64,000 nt of DNA. It comes from Urechis unicinctus. Lineage: Eukaryota; Annelida; Polychaeta; Xenopneusta; Urechidae. The stretch lies in contig CM067351.1 of NCBI GenBank assembly GCA_034190875.2, positions 2,489,510 to 2,553,509 of the forward strand. Reading direction: 5' to 3'. The notes beneath the pieces are model-generated. The model saw nothing but the letters and a program-made list of their open reading frames with translations. It did no database searches and was not told where the DNA came from. This document shows positions 61,501 through 64,000 of this stretch, one piece after another (position 1 is the first letter of the stretch; the number at the start of each line of letters is the position of its first letter). The translations under genes and the position numbers were made by a program.

Positions 61501-63841
61501 CGCTTTGCTAAATGACATATTTATCAGTGCCACTAGAATTTCGTAAAATAAAAACATATCAGTTCGAGTGTTAGGCGTCGTTAAACTCATCGCCATCTTT
61601 TCCAAAAAATATTGCGTCTATCAAACATCTATAGGCATTTTAGTTGACAACGATGCCACTAGCATCATTTCGCGATTAATGTTTACAGTCACCGCAATTA
61701 ATGTTTACAGTCACCCTACTATGACCCCTTATTGGCTGCACTTTTGCAAACAACACTGATGATGGGGATGTTCATCCTGACCTTATTCTACATGACCATT
61801 GAGGTTTGATATCACTGAAAACTATCTGTAAGCCCCATCAGAACTACACGGGGGCATAGTGTCACCAGGGACACCGAATGCGAGTACTGGAACTTGTTGC
61901 GAGATGTACACGGACAATAACATGGAATTTGAAGAAGTGTTGTGAAAAACATTATATTGCTTGAATCCATAGTCTTTTTTGCTCTAAGTATGACCATATT
62001 CGAAAGATAGATGTTTAAGTACCCTGCTGCTCGAATGGTACCTGTGCTTTAGTCGATGCTGGGTTATTACTTAACAGCTATGTTGGAATGGGCTTGTCCT
62101 GAACAAATCTGTGTAAATAGACAACGAAAGTTATGTGATAGCAAACCTTCTTAAAGGGGTTATGCCTGCGTGTCCTCTGGTATGTTTGCTAGTATTGTAC
62201 GAACAGGCAACCTTGTTTCCTTTGCATATCGACTGTGGCAAATACAATGACGTTTGCTCGAAAGGCAGGAGTAGTGATATTAAAGGAGAAATGCCTACGC
62301 GGTTCTGCTTTGCCAAAATAAATGTTGCCTGCAATGATACAAGTGTGAACAATAAATAGGAAAGAAACCACACAAGGAGTTGGAATAGACATCAAGTCTG
62401 CAATAATTTCACAAGGTGGTAATTATCAATGAAGGGACTGTTCCAGATGACTGGAAATGTGCCTATATTACATCAATGTTACTGCCGGCAATCCAGCTTA
62501 ACATCCGTCGTAGGCATAATGTTAGAAACATTGGACGGTGGCAAACCCAGAACAGCATAACATTTCTGATTATCCAAGAAAATTTGAGTAAAGGTTTTTG
62601 AGGCGATCGTTAAAAAGAAAAAAAAAATTATCAAAATACGAAACAATACAGTGATTCCAAATGAATGGACCTCTAAAGCAAATACTAATCTTTTTTCCGT
62701 CCTACAAAGTTGTAAATAATACATTTGATAAATATCTTGTGTTTTTTGAAAAAAAAAGTTTCAAAAGCCAATACTACAAGTTAATGCTTAAACATCAATA
62801 TTCCAATTATAAAACAGTAACATTACATATATGTAAAATGTTATCTTGAATAAAGAGAGGGCGGTATGAGTTGCGTAATGTAACATAAATACTTGATGTG
62901 TTCTGACCATGTCAATTTGTTGTCTTTTACCACAAATATGACTAAATATTATTCACTCTTTTGTACAAATTAGTCTTGAATGTGAAAACCAAACCATTTG
63001 TTATTCAAAATTGTTTTGAATGATTATCTGCATATGTAAAATCGTTCATATTCACACACACACACACATATATATATACACAACCATTCGTAGACTCCAA
63101 CCCTTGGACAAACCTGTTATGTGCATTTTTTACTATCATTATTTTGTTATTTTTGATTCGGCATATCTTAAATAATATAATGAAAAACTTTAATGCAAAA
63201 GATAAACAAATTCAACTTTATAATCCTGGTATATACTTTTTGTCCTCTAAAGGTCGTCCACGAATGGTCAAGATACTAATTTCTATCCATGAATCAAACC
63301 TTTCGTGCCAATATTTATTTGCGTATAATTTCGAAATACAGAAATTTTGATATCATTTTCCGTCATTATGGTTAAAAATTAAGATACTTGTTGTAGATAT
63401 GATTATGAGCCATTGGCAGCGTTTTACGAACTTATTTTATGTTGTAGATAGACAAATAATGAGAAAATACAGTTTTTCGGTATCAAAATGTTTAAAAAAA
63501 ATCTGATACATAACACTTCAAATAGAAACATTGTACGCTCATGTTTAAACATAATTTTGACCATTTGGGCCGAAGCATATATATGGTTGTTATAGAGATA
63601 TCGAGGTTATCAGGTATTGTCAACGAATGGTTAGTTTTTCAAATTTAATTTCGCTATAATATTCAAAATTCAATGAAATCATTCATAAAAGATTATCTTT
63701 GTACGTTATTATGACTAGACTATCTTATTAGAATGGTCAAACCAAATAATTTGTTAACATTTTGAATGAATAAGTTCATTGAATTTATGTGGACATAGTA
63801 ATATATATACTTTCTTTGACGAAAGTCTGCAAAAGGTTGGC
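58525..63841 (+). repeat. D2: second copy of the tandem duplication, with empty transposon site
   Basis: Aligned to D1 throughout. Differences include loss of about 200 bases equivalent to D1 44,669-44,870, a small duplication TTAATGTTTACAGTCACC at that junction (61,677-61,725), a 20 base palindromic insertion at 60,617, and a much shorter TA tract at 63,069. Like D1, it contains no recognised gene other than the retrotransposon scrap. Its start (58,525-58,740) has the same unidentified two-strand-open segment. Confidence 0.93.
62416..62478 (+). pseudogene. Scrap of a non-LTR retrotransposon reverse transcriptase (D2)
   Basis: Duplicate of 45,586-45,648, with the same VPDDWKCAYITS stretch. 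It owes its presence to the tandem duplication rather than to an independent insertion. Confidence 0.5.
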
Positions 63842-63871
63842 GGTTTGTCCACTTAAGGTCGCGTTTTTGCT
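63079..63871 (+). mobile_element. ~800 bp TA-flanked repeat, copy c (most complete)
   Basis: Bounded on the left by (CA)n(TA)n and on the right by a long (TA)n. It contains every block seen in copies a and b, including the segment missing from copy b (63,163-63,260). The ends carry ACCATTCGTAGACTCCAACC on the left and, read inward from the right, CGACCTTAAGTGGAC, which resemble each other as diverged inverted repeats. Non-coding. Confidence 0.8.
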
Positions 63872-63872
63872 A

Positions 63873-63945
<73 letters not shown>

Positions 63946-64000
63946 GAAGAAATATATATATATATATATACATAGATATATATATATATATTTATATACA
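63872..64000. repeat. (TA)n microsatellite to the window end
   Basis: TA repeats with a few interruptions (ATGTA, AGAAGA, CATAGA); open at the window edge. Confidence 0.95.

Overview
Eukaryotic nuclear DNA, most likely from a metazoan and probably an aquatic invertebrate. It is AT-rich, carries long (TA)n, (CA)n and (GA)n microsatellites, and has interrupted genes with GT-AG introns and AATAAA signals. Two DNA transposons with terminal inverted repeats (TIRs) carry protein modules (a P2X7 'ballast'-like cysteine motif and a KDZ-like zinc cluster) that are common in aquatic invertebrate genomes. The species cannot be fixed from this window. No host gene, rRNA, tRNA or CRISPR array could be supported, and the longest ORFs are low-complexity artefacts. 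Coding content sits inside the two transposons, plus one reverse-transcriptase scrap.

Layout. (1) 1-33,700: a tandem array of a roughly 11.8 kb non-coding unit. It holds a diverged tail (R0, 1-1,340), two nearly identical full units (R1, 1,341-16,943; R2, 16,944-28,715) and a diverged, shortened unit (R3, 28,716-33,700). R1 is longer because a 3,724 bp TTAA-target transposon (3,117-6,840) sits in it; R2 keeps the empty site. R2 carries a minisatellite-bordered inversion of about 1.3 kb with several template-switch-like scars. (2) 33,788-34,985: TA-rich microsatellites around an ~800 bp repeat that appears three times in the window. (3) 35,000-41,551: single-copy sequence in which I recognise nothing. 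(4) 41,552-63,841: a second tandem duplication (D1, D2; about 5.3-5.5 kb of shared sequence). D1 is split by an 11,437 bp element (46,554-57,990) with ~57 bp TIRs and a 7 bp target duplication, and D2 keeps the empty site. (5) 63,872-64,000: (TA)n to the window end.

Both transposons have the same plan: a rightward gene from the left end and a leftward gene on the opposite strand, converging in the middle. In the 3.7 kb element the leftward gene ends in the ballast-like cysteine motif. In the 11.4 kb element the rightward gene resembles the zinc cluster and C-terminal helices of Kyakuja-Dileera-Zisupton (KDZ) transposases but has no room for the catalytic core. Its leftward partner is a five-exon, 158-codon gene of unknown family whose exons all join in phase 1, including two micro-exons of 27 and 30 nt. 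That gene is the best candidate here for something undescribed.

All alignments were done by eye, and identities are estimates.
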